Source: Ovis canadensis
Lineage: Eukaryota; Chordata; Mammalia; Artiodactyla; Bovidae
Direction of reading: 5' to 3'
Assembly: GCF_042477335.2 (NCBI RefSeq)
Contig: NC_091255.1
Span: 44,494,501 to 44,558,500, forward strand
DNA length: 64,000 bases
The position numbers and the translations under genes are program-made. Position 1 is the first letter of the stretch. Every line of letters begins with the position of its first letter. Positions 22,801 to 35,900 of this stretch are shown one piece after another. The notes beneath the pieces were generated by a model. The model was not told where the DNA came from. It saw only the letters and a program-made list of their open reading frames with translations, and ran no database searches.

Positions 22801-25800
22801 CTGTAGCCCGCCAGGTTCCTCTGTCCATGGAATTCTCTAGGCAAGAATACTGGAGTAGGTTGCCATGCCCTTCTCCAGGGGATCTTCCCAACCTAGGGAT
22901 TAAACCTGGGTCTCTCGTATGGTGGGCAGATCCTTCACCATATAAGCTACCAGGGAAACTGTTTAATTGTTTATCACTAATTTAAAATTTTAAATATGTT
23001 GCAAGCCAATAAAGCAAGCCCACATTTGTCCTCAGGCCACTAGTTACAGCCTCTGATATTAAGATGTAATACCTCTCGGATGGCATTTTGCCAACCTGCT
23101 TTGCTGTCTTTCTATCCACTGCCTGCATGCATCACACCTGGAGCTGGCCCATCGTGAGTGACCTGAGTCCAAAGATGGATACTGCCCACCTCAGCCCTAC
23201 CTGCTGGTCCACACCGACAGCATCCAGCCCATCATACATGATATCCACCCAGCCATCCTTAGAGGCCAGCACGAACAGGGACATTAGGGCCTGGGGGGAA
23301 GGGGAGGAAAGGACCATTTGAAACCTAGGATGTATAGCCAAGACACCCACCAGTGACCCCCAAAGCACCTCCTGGCAATAGCTCGAGGGACCCTAGGCCT
23401 TCAGAGGCTAGCCCGGAGTCACACTCCAGGCTCCATGAGAGTTCTATGCCCCAAGGCTCCATATGGCTGCTATGAAGCCAGAAGAACCATGGGAGATGAC
23501 CTCAGCCAGGTAGAGCAACGGGCCCCAGAGTTCTGGAAATCCAGACACCAAACCCAGAGTGGGGCAGGGAAATAAACCAGCAAAACTGAGCGAGCTATTT
23601 CATTCTCTACATTTCTATTTCTATGAATGTGGAATGAGAAAAAGAATCATCTTGACAATACACCTGCACCTTGTACCGTGCTAAAGAAATACACCATCTC
23701 ACTGCATGGAGATCCCACTAGGACCCATTCACTAATGATGAAACAGAGGTGAGCGAACTGCCCCGCATGCATCATTAAGCAGGGACTTGCATCCTCCCCA
23801 GACTCCTGCCCCCTCTCCCACCTCCACCTTAGAGCCTGGGACTCACCTGGCCGAGGTTGTCAAAGTTGTATTTATGCCGGACCCACCGGTAACTGGCCTC
23901 AGCACAGTCAGACTTGTTAGTGATGTTCCTGGTGTCCTCGCCCTGGCACACAAAGAACTTCCCTTTGAAGAGCTGAACACACACATAACCAGAGACACAG
24001 AAAGAAGTGAGCTGTGAGCACAGGAAGCCCAGACCAGCCCTGGGGCCTAAGAGCTCCAGGTGCACCCTAGGTGAGGGCCAGGTGCTCGGTCAAGTCAGAG
24101 ACACACTGACAGTAACCTCCCCTGTAGGCACCCCTTCCTCCAGGCTCCTCGGAGCAGAGTCCCTGGAGAGGAAGGAAAGGTCCTAGGGGAGGGGACTGGG
24201 AAAGGGTGGAAGGAGGGGGACAGTTATTCATTTCCTACGAAGAGGGAGGCCAGTGAGTCTCCAGGTGGGGTCCCTGGACAGCAGCATCAGCATCTTCAGG
24301 GACGTGCTGCAAATACAAATTCTCAGGACCAGCCCAGACCCACTGAATCTGACACACTGCAGGAGGGCCAAGAGATCTGGTTTAGAGGTGGGGGCGGGCA
24401 AGGTATATGGATTCCACTCAACAGATGAGGAAAACTGAGGCTCAGAGAAGCAAATTCACTCACTAAGTTTATACAACCAGAAGGTGGTGAAAAGGGGGCT
24501 CAGGCTCAGGTCCTTCTGATTGGAAAGCTCACCCTCACTCTAGAATGGACCAGGCTATGACTGTGGGGAAGGGACTGAGGGACAGGAGGACCAGGGGCCT
24601 AAGTAGGCCAGAAGTAAGAAGTGGAAGGGGCACCACGTGTGCAGAGAGGCACCACACAGTCTTAGCAAATGTATTCTGGCCTGGTCTCTGGAGCCAGAGA
24701 ATTTGAGGAAACCCAAGAATACCTCCCCTGCCCAAGGCAGAGTGGAGACCCCAGGAAGCCAAAGGAGGGGATAGGGAGGCGGGCAGCCAACCAGAAGCTC
24801 CCTCTGGCCCAACAGCCAGCCGTCTATGCTACAGCTGAAATGTCTGGAGCCTGGAGAGAGGAGGGGTACTCTGGAGGAGAGGGATGAACGGGCTCCCCTG
24901 GCTCCTGGAGGTGCCTGCTAAATCCTGCAGGCAGCTCCCTTTCTTTTTCCTCCAAAGCCAAGTTCCCTCCCTGGGCCAGAGGCCAAGTTTCCCCAGCAGC
25001 CCCCACTTACTGCTTCGTCTGGGGTCTGCACCAGCCTGCCTGCCAGCTCACTGCTAACCTGGCCCAGCTGTCTGGGCCCTGGATCCCCAGGCCTGGCCTG
25101 CAGCCCACTGGCTCCAGTAGGGAAGGAAGGGAGGGGACCCCTGAGCAGACTGCAGGCCAAGGCCAGCGTCTGCACTCAGAGCAGTGCATGAGAGGGCAGA
25201 ACGGCAGCCTTTGCGGCACTGGTCAGAAGCCCCTCGAGGCCCTCTCCCCTTGCGGGCCGCTTCCCGGCTCCCAGTTTTCTGCAAAATGCCCAGGAGGCGA
25301 AGGAGCCCGAGGGCCTTTGGCTTCAAGGCTTTTCTAGGATAAAGGTGGCAGCAGCTCCTGGAGCCACAGCATCCAGGCCAAGAGAAAGGCCACTGCTCAG
25401 GTCTCTGCTGATAGCTGGCCCTGGGCCCCCACAAACCTGCACCCCCAGGATGCCAAATATGATGAAAAAGGCACAACAGATGACCACAATGTTGCCAATG
25501 GGCTTCAGCGAGGACATCAGCGTCTCCACCACCAGCTTCAGCCCCTGTGCCCGGCTGATTACCCTGGGGAGAAAGGGAGGCGGGTAAGAGGGATTCCCGG
25601 CTCAGACATTCCCTTGCCCTGCTTGCCACCCCCTCCCATCTTGGCTCACTGGTCCCCATCCTGGGCTCTAGTGGAGGGAAGAGGTTGGCTTTCTGGGCTC
25701 ACTGTGCAGAGACTCCCACCCACCCCCACACCTAGACCTCTAGGATGGAGTCTGGGTGATGACTCAGCCCAGGGATGCAGAATGTTGTGGGGATGGGGAG

Positions 25801-26902
25801 ATAAACTTGTGTGGGGCATGTAGAGGGCAGGCAGGGAGACGGATTATCACAGCCAGGAAAACCTCACTGGTCAGTCAGTATCTGCCTCATCCATGTCCCC
25901 ACCCATGGCAACTTCTGACTCTCAGCTGGGGTTCAGGGTGACTGTCTGATTGGGGAGGGTCTCCTAACAGTGCAGACCCACTGCTAGAAGTGTTTCCTGG
26001 TGGGTAGTCCCTGGGATGGGGGAGAAAGCGCGGACGCAGGAAACAGTCTGTCACTTCACAGGGACACTCAAGTTTCGCCCCTGAGGGTTCCACACAGGGA
26101 GAGCTGCAGCTGAAGGGCATGAGGCCCTGCCTAGGGGCCCCTGTATGGTGTGCCCTGCCGGAGTGCGTCACGTGAGGAGGTCCCTAGTGGGGTGCCTGTG
26201 GAGGGAGACCACCGGGACCACAGCTAAACCAAGTGAGAAGTGATGCCGGCAGTGGGGGGCAGGGCTCCCGGTGGAGTCACAGGCCGGAAGCAGGGGCAGA
26301 TGGGGTGCGGGCCACGAGGGGGTGCCTGCACCTGAGGGGGCGCAGGGTCCGCAGCAGCCGCAGCACCCTCAGCATGCCCAGGATCTTGGTGCCGCTGTCG
26401 GAGACCATGGACACCAGGATGTCGATGATGGAGATGAGCACCAGCAGCCCGTCCAGCACATTCCAGCTGCTGCGCAGGTAGGCCTGCTCCCCAAAGCACC
26501 AGCCCAGCGCCACCACCTGGGGACGCCCCTGCGTCACCAACACTGCCTCCTCCCTGCAGTCAGTCCCCAGCCTTGCCCCCTCTGTGGCCCAGCCTCTCCC
26601 CTGCCCTCCCCCCAGCAGCCGGGAACCAGATGGCTTCCATCCAATGCTGACCGCCCCCCGCCCCCCACATCACCTTCACTGTCATCTCAGCCAGAAAGAC
26701 TGCGGTGAAGATGTAATTGGAGAGGGTCAGGAAAATTCGTTCCTGTAAAAGAAAGCAGGCAGGTATTGCCAGCGGGACCGCCTCTGTGGACCAGGTCTGC
26801 TCTGCGCGCAGAAGCCAGGAGCTGCCGTCAGTGTTTAACTCGGAACAACCACCCCCCACTCTCCTCAACATGCAATCTCCTCCCTGCTCTCCCATTGTCC
26901 CT

Positions 26903-26936
<34 letters not shown>

Positions 26937-29900
26937 GCCAGTGTCAAGCCCCTTGACTCGCTGAGAGCTCTGAGCGCAGTCCCACTCCTGCCCCCTGCCT
27001 CCTGGAGTTGCCTTGAGGGCAAGTGATTCCCACCACAGTGCTGTCATCTGAGCCCCAGCGCTCAGGCCCTATTCACTGATTCCTTTCTTAAAACTGGAGC
27101 AGCGTTTAGCTTGATCTCTCGATGCTCCATCCTACTCGTCCCTGCTCCACGTACTTGCTCTCCTGCTGTGTGCCCCAGAAATGGAGCCGCAGGGCAAGAT
27201 GGGGGCCTGAGTACAGGCTGTGCATCCCCAGGCACCACATTTATGCCAAGCATAGCGGGAGGCTGGGCAGGAAAGAAGGCGGCCCAATCCCCTGATATCT
27301 GTGCGCTGATTCCATCGTTGTGTGGCCAAGAGAGGGGTGCAGAGAGCTGGAGAGGCAGCGGGTAAAGTGTGTCAGAGGGAGTGAGAAACAGGGAAAGGGG
27401 GAGAGGGAGAAGCATGTGACGGAGCTGGAGATGGAGGGGCTGAGTGGGAGGGTGGGGGAGAGACCCGCCACGGCGAGCTCTGAGGCAGGAGGCAGACGAG
27501 GGGGTCTGTGTGGCTGGCCGCCCTTACTGCACGCATACAGGCTCTCACCTATTCCCAGGCTGGCCCCCCCATTGCCCATTTCCCTCCACCACCATCACCC
27601 CTTCCCACCGACCTGGCTGGAGCCCACCCTAATGGAAAACAGAAGCTCTATAACGTTGAAATCCGAACAATGGTGTGGGAGGCCGCAAGGAGGACAGGGT
27701 CTACCTCCAAGTTGGTGATGCAAGATGTCATGAGGGGGAAACAGAGCCCCCCACCTTTCTAGGCCTCATATCATTGCTGAGGGGGACAGGCTGTGATGCC
27801 AGCCGGGGGAGAGAGCTCCCGGGACTAGCCAGGCCCATCCTAAAGAAGCCAGGCCTGAAGGAGTGTGTCCACACACTCTGACCCATGGCCTCTCCTCTCC
27901 TGAGGAGGCCTGGCAGGTGCAAAGCCAAGCATAAGTGACCAATGCTCCCCAGAAGGCCCCTAAAACGCTACTTGTTTGTAACTTGGCAAGACCCAGAGGA
28001 GCAACGGACAGCTTCCTTCCCCTCTGCGGCACCACCCACGTGGCAGGCTGGGCAGGGTGCCTCCCCATCAGTGCACAGGTCCTGGTGAGAAGGAGACCCT
28101 TGACCACTCAGACCAGCTAGGGCCAGGCTCACTGTTGGCATCACTGCAGTACTCACTGACTCACATACAGGCCTCACGAGCCCTGGCGCACAAGAAGGCA
28201 AACAGCAGCGGCAACAAAGCTTACTTTTGCCCGGGCTAGGAGCAAGCCCCCCAGCTGGCTGCTTTTTCACAGCAGGGAAACAGGTGAGGATACAGGAGGC
28301 ATCCTGGGGTACCAGTTGCAAGGGTCAGAATCAGGGAGATTCCTGGCTCCTTGCTTCCGCGTCTCTCTGGGCCTCCCTGCCTGCCTGGCTCGCTGCATGG
28401 GCACAAATCCTCTAACCCTGGAGGACAGGGCACCAAGCAGGCACTCAGCAGCTGCCGCCAGCCCCAGTGACTCACAGCACTGTGGGGGTCGATCTTGGGG
28501 CGCTCCATGGCGATGGTGATACAGTTCAGGAAGATGATGACGAGGACCACGTGGTCGAACATCTTGTGGGTGATGATTCGGTGACACAGGAGGCGGAACC
28601 TGCTCCAAGACAGAGGCAAAGGCTGAGTGGGGGTAAAGCGGGATGGCAGTGAGGGGCACTGCCCAGCCCCTACCCATCCTGGGCCCTCCTGGCCCGAGGC
28701 CCTGCTCTCACCCACCCCCATGTCAAGGGACACTTCTAGCATCCCTGGGACAGAGTCACAGGAGAATTACCCTTGAGAAGGAGAGATCGGGGTGCTGACC
28801 TTGACTGAGGAGGGAAGATGTAGGCAGACCAAGAGTCTCGCTCCAGGCAGCAGGCAGGGAGCCGGGTTCGGACCCACGCCCTTATCCGTTCTGCTTTGCT
28901 CTGTAGAAGGATGGCCCGGGGAGTGAGCAGAGCCAGGTCTCCAAGGTCCTGATCCCTCACTCCTCAGTAGCTCCGTGGCCCTCACTCCTAGTCTGCTCTC
29001 TCCACTCCGGCCCAGCCCCCTTCCTGCCTTCCCTCCTTCCCTCCCCACTGGGCTTGGAATTATCAAACATTGTCCCCATCACAGCTGTCTGTTCAAAGAC
29101 ACACCTGGGATGAGGAGACACTCACCCCTTCTCATGTGCTAACCCTGAGGTCCCAGGTCCCTGAGCCCCATCCCCGGGGTTAAAGGTGGTGGTGAGAGGG
29201 CTGGGGAAAAGGTGAATGGATAAAAGTGGTGTGAAATCAAGGCTTGTGATGAGGTCGATATAAGAGAGGGGACAGAGGAGGGCATCAGTTTGGAGAGATG
29301 AGTGATGGGTCTTTCTGAGTCACGGGGGAGGGCCATGAAAGATTCATACACATCTGCCTGAAGTCATTCTTATCCAACAAGGACGCAGAGCTGCAGCCCC
29401 AGGCATGATGAGGATCTGGGGCTTGGTGGGGTGGGCGGAGGGACAAAGGGGCTGTTTGGAGCTTGGCTTCAGAGCGGATACCCCTTGAGATCCCTTGAGC
29501 GTGATGGTAACTGCCTGAATGCCAAACAACTCGGAGGGAGCTGTCCAGTCCTGCACCAGGTCAGGCACAGCTCCCGTCACTCAAAGTCAGGGGTGAGAGG
29601 TCACTGTGCCCACAGGGGCCTCACCAAGTTGCCCTCGTCATCACCATCGTCTCCATCCAGTGGGGGGTCATCGGGCCGCACAGCCTGACTCAGGCGTCCC
29701 AGGGCCGAATTGCCGTTGCAGTCCTGGTGCTCAGAGGCTGAGCTGCGGCCGCTGGCTGTGCGGTACAGCCCGGGAACCTGCAGTGTGTCCGGTAGGTCAA
29801 AGGAGCTCTTAGCTTCCCTCTCCAGGGAGCCCCTGTGGCGGCGGTCACTGCCCGCTGGGCTAGTGCGCTCCTCTTCCGAGCTCTCCTCCTCATCCTGGCT

Positions 29901-32900
29901 CTCCCGGCCCTCACCCGACAACAAGGACCTCCGCTCCCCACTTGGGCTCCTTCGCTTCAGGCTGGGGGCACGGCCCAGGCTGTTCCTGCTGGAGCGCCTG
30001 CTCGTCCAGCTGCTTGCTGCACTCCAGGGACTGTGCGGGGAACTGCGGACACTTGGCTGAGGAGTGAACAGACGAGAGATTGGTCTGAGCCACAGCTTCG
30101 TGGCCCCACACCCCCTCACATTCATCCTGGCTCCTGTGAGCCTCTTGGCATCACATCGCTATAGAAGTGTGAGCAGGGGCCCCAGACCTGGATGCCGGGA
30201 TTCACACCAGCTGTGTGACCTTAGGCAAGTCACTAAACCTTTCTGTGCCTCAGTTGCTCATCTGTGAAAGAGACATGACCTTAGCACCTATCCCTCGTTT
30301 AGTTGCGTGGCAGGATAAAATCACAGTAACAGCTTGGGCCCTGACACCGACCGCCCAGACTGAAATGCTGGCTCTGTCCTCTGCTCAGTGTGGCGCTCCC
30401 CACAGTTCACCCTGGTAATCTGAGACTCAGGTCCCCATCTGTAAAATGGGGCTAATATTGGCACCTACCAGAGGGTTGCTGTGAGGATTACATGCTTTTA
30501 TTAATAGAACACTTATAAGCAATGTCTAGAACAGTGTCTGGCACAGAATCCGTACCTGGATGGACTTTGCGGTTATTAAGATGAGGTCTTGAGGAGGTAT
30601 GCTATGCTCTGCTATGCTAAGTGGCTGCAGTTGTGTCCGATTCTTTGTGACCCTAGGGACTTAGAGAGGTAAGGACCTCCCATTTTATGGAGGAGTCTCA
30701 GAGGCTGAGTCTTATCCCCAAGGACACTTGGGAACAGAAGTAGAACTAGAACACTTCTCCTTGGTCCTCAAGGTCAGGGCTCTGGCGTCCGCCTAGATGT
30801 CCAGCCCTACTAACACCCCGGGCCTTGTCTAGCCCGTGGTCCAGAGGCTGTCCCCCTGGGCCCGCCAGTTCCACCTCTTTTCCCTGTACAACTGCCACTG
30901 CACCCCCTACCGGTGACTTCATCTCGTGGGGTGCTCCTGGCTCAGCCGACCCACTGCTGCTGGTGCGGCGGGAGGGAGGGCTCAGAACCTCGGCCAGGCC
31001 GCTGCTGGAGCTTTTGGGCAATGACATGGGCGTGGCAGCCGTGTGGATGATGAGCGGTGGTAACAAGCTCCTCCGCAGCTCCGGGTGCTCTCCCAGAGAC
31101 ACCACTGCAGGGGAGAGAGGGTGAGACCCTGAGTCCACTCAAGGCTGGCCAAGAACCAGGGCCTGTACCTGCAGAGAGATACTCACAGGCCAAGCGCTTC
31201 TTCCTGTCCCCATCACCATCCAGGCTGGGCGAGAAGAAATCAGGCTCTGACTCCGACTTGGTGGCATCTCCCTAGGGTGGGAGAGCAGCGGGCTATTAGG
31301 AACCTGGCCCAGAAGCGGTTAGTGGGATGGACCAAGGTCTCCCTGTCTTTACACACACACACCACAGAGAGGCCACAAGGAACCAGCCACCACGGCACGA
31401 GGCATGCACTGGCTCAGACCAGACCCCCCAGGCGCGGGGCCTAGGCCTCCCAAGGGCCCCTGTCACCCCAGAGAAGGCTGGGCTGTCTCCAGAACCCACA
31501 GCACAGCTCTCCTGGCTCGGACTGGCTCAAGAAGGGCCGAGGGGACAGGGGATAGTCCAGCGGGTGGGTGGCACAGGTCAGAGGGAGCTGGGGGCCTGAG
31601 TGAAGTGGTCACAAGGGCCTCAATTCCAAAGGCCACTGTGCCCTCTGCTTTCCCTCCATGACTGCCCTCCCCTGAGCCTCAGACCCGAGGACCCCAGAGA
31701 GAAATCGAAGGACCCCAGACAGAGCCGTTCAGCCCAAGGGATGTTCTCTACTTCTTTCCTCCTTCTTCCCAAAGACCCACCTCCTACCCTGGCCCCATTT
31801 TTACCTCTCTCCCTGTCTCTGGGACAGTTTTTTTCTTCCTCCTTAGCAGGTCAGTAGGTTCCCCAGTAATTACACACTTCTCCTTAAGAAGTTATTAAGA
31901 AATACTTGATTGCTACTTTTGATAAGGACATAAATATTGCATAATTGGCATCTCAGGGGATCATTTTCATTAACTCAGTTTACATCCCTAACGAGGCCTT
32001 TAATTATCAAGTGGGATCTCCAGGGGGCTGCTCAGCATGCACAGTACCGTGGAGTCCCATGGGAACCCTGGCTTTGCCCCGAATTCTGGTGCCAGCGCAG
32101 GAGACAGCAGGGCACAGGCTCAGTGTGGCCAGAGGAGGAGGTGCCCCTGAGCACCTGCTGGCCCTCCTAGGCGGCCACGGGGCCAGAGACACAGAAGTCG
32201 ATTGAAAATCCTGGTACATTCTGGCAAGAGGCACATTCACCCCCCTCTCATCCTCCAAAGACTTCTCCTAAGATGCGGCAACTTGTGGGGTCTCCAACAG
32301 GAGCTTAAGGCAAGGAGGAGGAGAGAGATGGGGGCGCTCGGTCTACGGCAGAGATCCTGACTCCACCAAGGCCCGACGACTCAGACTCTTCGGGGACCAT
32401 GGCAGAGGCACGCACACGCGGTGCACCACGCACGTGCACACAGAGGATTCTAAGTCCCTTCCTTCTCCACTGGTCTGACGGGATGGATTGTGCCCTTTGC
32501 TGGTGAACAGGGCAGAGGCAAGGAGGCCCTCCCCTCAGTGTCCTCAAGGGGGAAGGGACTTAAAATCAAAGCAAACCTCACGACACCAAGGACCACCACA
32601 GCCACCACAGGTTGCACAGCAGCTGAGCGTGAACACAAGCACAGACACGGAGGCAGAGTTGGGGGGCACAGGGCACCGGGGGCATGCCGACTCATGATCG
32701 CATACCTACCCCCTGGGAGTCGACAGGCAGCTGAATACAGCTTAACTGTCCACTCGCATCTTCCCGTTTGCTGATTTCCTACAGGGAAAGGGGAGGCAGG
32801 GGACGGGCACTGGTCACAGGCGCCCGGCTTTCAAACAGCAGCAATGTTGAAAGAGGAGGAGGAAATGGATGGGTGCAAACCCAGCAGTGGGGGAAATGAG

Positions 32901-35900
32901 ACATGGGGCAAGAGAGGAGAAGAAAGGGGACAGAAGGGTCTTCCAGAATTCAACCACAGGCCCTGGAGCCAGAATGAATCTGAAGGGTGAGGGCAGAGGC
33001 CACAGAGATGGGAACAAGGAAAGGGAAGGAGACTGAGCCCCCAGTAACCCTAATAATAACAGCTACCATTCACTGGGGGTGTGCCAGGCATCACGAAACT
33101 GCTCCATTAACACTAGCTTACCCGGGTGAGAAGGAGGTACAGCTAGCACCATCTCACAGGAAGCATCTGAGGTTTGGAGAAGTAAAAAAAACCTGCCCCA
33201 CGTGATACAGAGAATAAGAGATGCATCTGAGCCTTGTACCTGAGTCTCCAGCTCACCTCTCACTGGCTCTGAAGCAGCAGGCACGGAGGGTGGGAAGGAG
33301 GAGTGGATGGAACGCAGAGGTGGGGGAGGAGCCCAAAGACCAGGCGCAAGGACAGGCCTCCTAACTGTAACTGCCCCCTGCATCAGCATGCTCCTACTGA
33401 GAGGGCACGTGGCAGACAACACTAGGATGATGGCTACGAGGTTGTTTGATATCAATTAATGGCCTCACACAGGGCCTGCTGTCTGTTCATTCAATTAAGT
33501 GTACAGATGATAAATACTCAGGGATTCAGGGCGCTGCCCCCTGCAAGTTGGAAAGTCAACAACCCAGCTGGCTCAGACTCCTAGGCTACTTTCTCCTACG
33601 TCTTGGCAGGGTGGCAAGCCCAGCAAGGGGTGACCCTTGAGGCCTCTTGCTGATGACGGCCAACAAAATGGGGGTGGCCACTGCCTCCACTGAGGTAGGT
33701 TGCCTCCTTGGTAAAAAAGCAGGTCATTGCAATAGCAAAAGCCAACCTCTTCTGCCAGATTTTGGGGCGCCCTCAGAGCCACAAGTGTGCCTCTGAAAAT
33801 TCCATGCAGTTGAGGGCAGGTGTCTCTGCAGGTGTCCATGTCACTGGCATTGAGTGACCAACCTCTGCACTGACCCAGGGGTTTATAGGATAGATAGTGA
33901 GTAGCTGACTTAGCTCCTCACATGGGCATTTCAGGGCCATGCTGCTGCCCACCCCCACGAAGAGGTTGATCTTGAAATCCTTTCTCCATCGCACCCCAGA
34001 CCCAAAGCATCACACCCTGAGTGAGACCCTCTCCTAGGCACTTGTTGAGGAGGGTATGGCCCCAGACCCTGGGGAAACCCTCATGCTGGGACAGCCACAA
34101 GCCTCCAGGAGGGCCAGAGTGACTAGGCCAGGCCCAAAGGCCAGACTGCTCTCCATTCCCACACGCAGACTTTGTTGCTGCCTAGCAACCAGGCCAGTTC
34201 CACAGCTCTCAGTTTAACAAGGTGTCTGCTGGAAGGACTAGGGGTGGGGAGGGGTGCCTGTACCAGGCATCTCCAGGACTGCCAAGACGGCTGAATGGCC
34301 ACTTGAAGGAGGGAAATAGGCTTGGGATGTTTTCTATTTCCATAGAGTTCCACAGGAATTTTTCTGAGGGAATCTTAGCTGTCAGGAGCTGTGGTTTGGA
34401 AGACACTGAAGGACCACTGTCCCCACTCAACTCCTCCACCCACAGGCCAAAAGCAGTGGCCAAGCGGTGGATCTCCATGTAGACCTTGACTCATATGGAA
34501 CACACTGACATCCTTAACCCTTTAGGCCACAGAGGGTTAATAAAGGTCCCATCCAAGGGAGAGTACTAATGTCCCTCCCTCCCATCAAGAGGCCCAGGCA
34601 TCACCAAGGGTGGGGAGGAAATGCAACAACGGTTAACTATGGAACTCCAATGGGAGGACGCCGGCATGGGAGAGGCATACCCACACCTACATCCAGCCCA
34701 GCCCACAGGGAACAGCCCTCCCTCACAAGGCTGGGAAGGAGTCAGAAAATAGACTTTTGTTTTTCCACCGTGTGCTGGATATTTATAGACCAGGCCGCAG
34801 CGGGAGCTTCCATCCGGGTCACCCGGAGAGAAATGGACCAAGAGCTTCTCCACACCCAACCTGGAGCATTTCTAGGTTGAGTCGACCTGCCCTGTGCAAG
34901 GTGCTGGGAAGCTGGGCTGGGCCTGGGGCTCGGGTAGGAAGAGCGGCTGAGCTGAGGGAGCAGAATGGTATGCAGCCCTTCAGGTGGAGACTGCGTCCTG
35001 GCAGGGGAGGGTGGGATCAATGTAAATCAATATTAATTGATGATGCTGCCTATGACGAAAATGATGGAGCCTGGGCTGGAAATAGGACGCTCATCTCTGC
35101 CATGCCCGCAGCTAATTGGGCTCATTTCTCAACCAGGGCAGCTCAGTTCTGCCCAGGCGCTGGTGCCATCTTAACCAGCTCAGCCAAAGCCCAGATGATT
35201 TGCATGCAAACTTCCCCCACCCTTCAGCTCAGATGGGTTCCTTCCAGATGTCCCCAAGCACACCTGTGCTCAGGGACCCAGCTGTCAGTGTGCCAACACT
35301 CATCTTGTCCGGCTCCCTGGGGTAGAGTCTAGCCGACTTTGTTGGGGAAGCCCACTCAGTAGCTCACCTTGGATCCAGGGATACTCCCCTCAACAACCAC
35401 CCTGTCTCTCAAGTGCCAAGGGGCTGCCTGAAACTCAGAACCCCCCAGTCCTAGTCCCCCAGCCTTGTCTGAGGGCACTTCCTGCAGAACCTCCCAGGAC
35501 ACCACCACTCCAGCAGTGCAGCCAATTCCTCCTGAAAGTGGACTGCTGCAGGCAGGGGGTTACCTCCGTTTGGAAGCCCTCCACTAGAATGGCAACGAGC
35601 AGGTTGAAGAGCACATAGTTGCCAAAGGTCATGAGGGCGATGAAGTAAAGGGCAGCCCAGGATGACGTGGAGGCCATTCCATTGTAGAGCACCTTGTTCC
35701 AGTCCTCCTGAGTCAGGATCTGTGGGCCGAGGAAGGGAGTCAGGGCCTTTACCGCAGCACCCCCACCACCCTGCCCACCCTCTCCTGTTGCCCTTGCACC
35801 TGAAAGACAGTGACGATGGCCCAGAGCAGGGAGTCAAAATTCTTCCGGTCCGGCAGCGTGTCCCCATCCCGCTCAGATGCAAATTTGCAGCCGAAGAGAT

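Larger units (their letters stand above)
23973..25436 (-). other. CACNA1G intron 22
   Basis: This intron is 1,464 nt. It holds a MER5A-like DNA transposon fragment (24252-24375) followed by MIR-like sequence (24405-24530). The remainder looks unique. Confidence 0.65.
30057..30910 (-). other. CACNA1G intron 16, repeat-rich
   Basis: This intron is 854 nt and largely built from old repeats: two MIR fragments (30185-30300, 30335-30555) and a short ruminant SINE scrap (30603-30660). Confidence 0.7.
32779..35563 (-). other. CACNA1G intron 13
   Basis: This intron is 2,785 nt. It has MIR-like sequence near 33050-33240 and a candidate regulatory segment (34980-35215) with ordered ATCAAT cores and a POU octamer. 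No coding exon was recognised. Confidence 0.65.
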
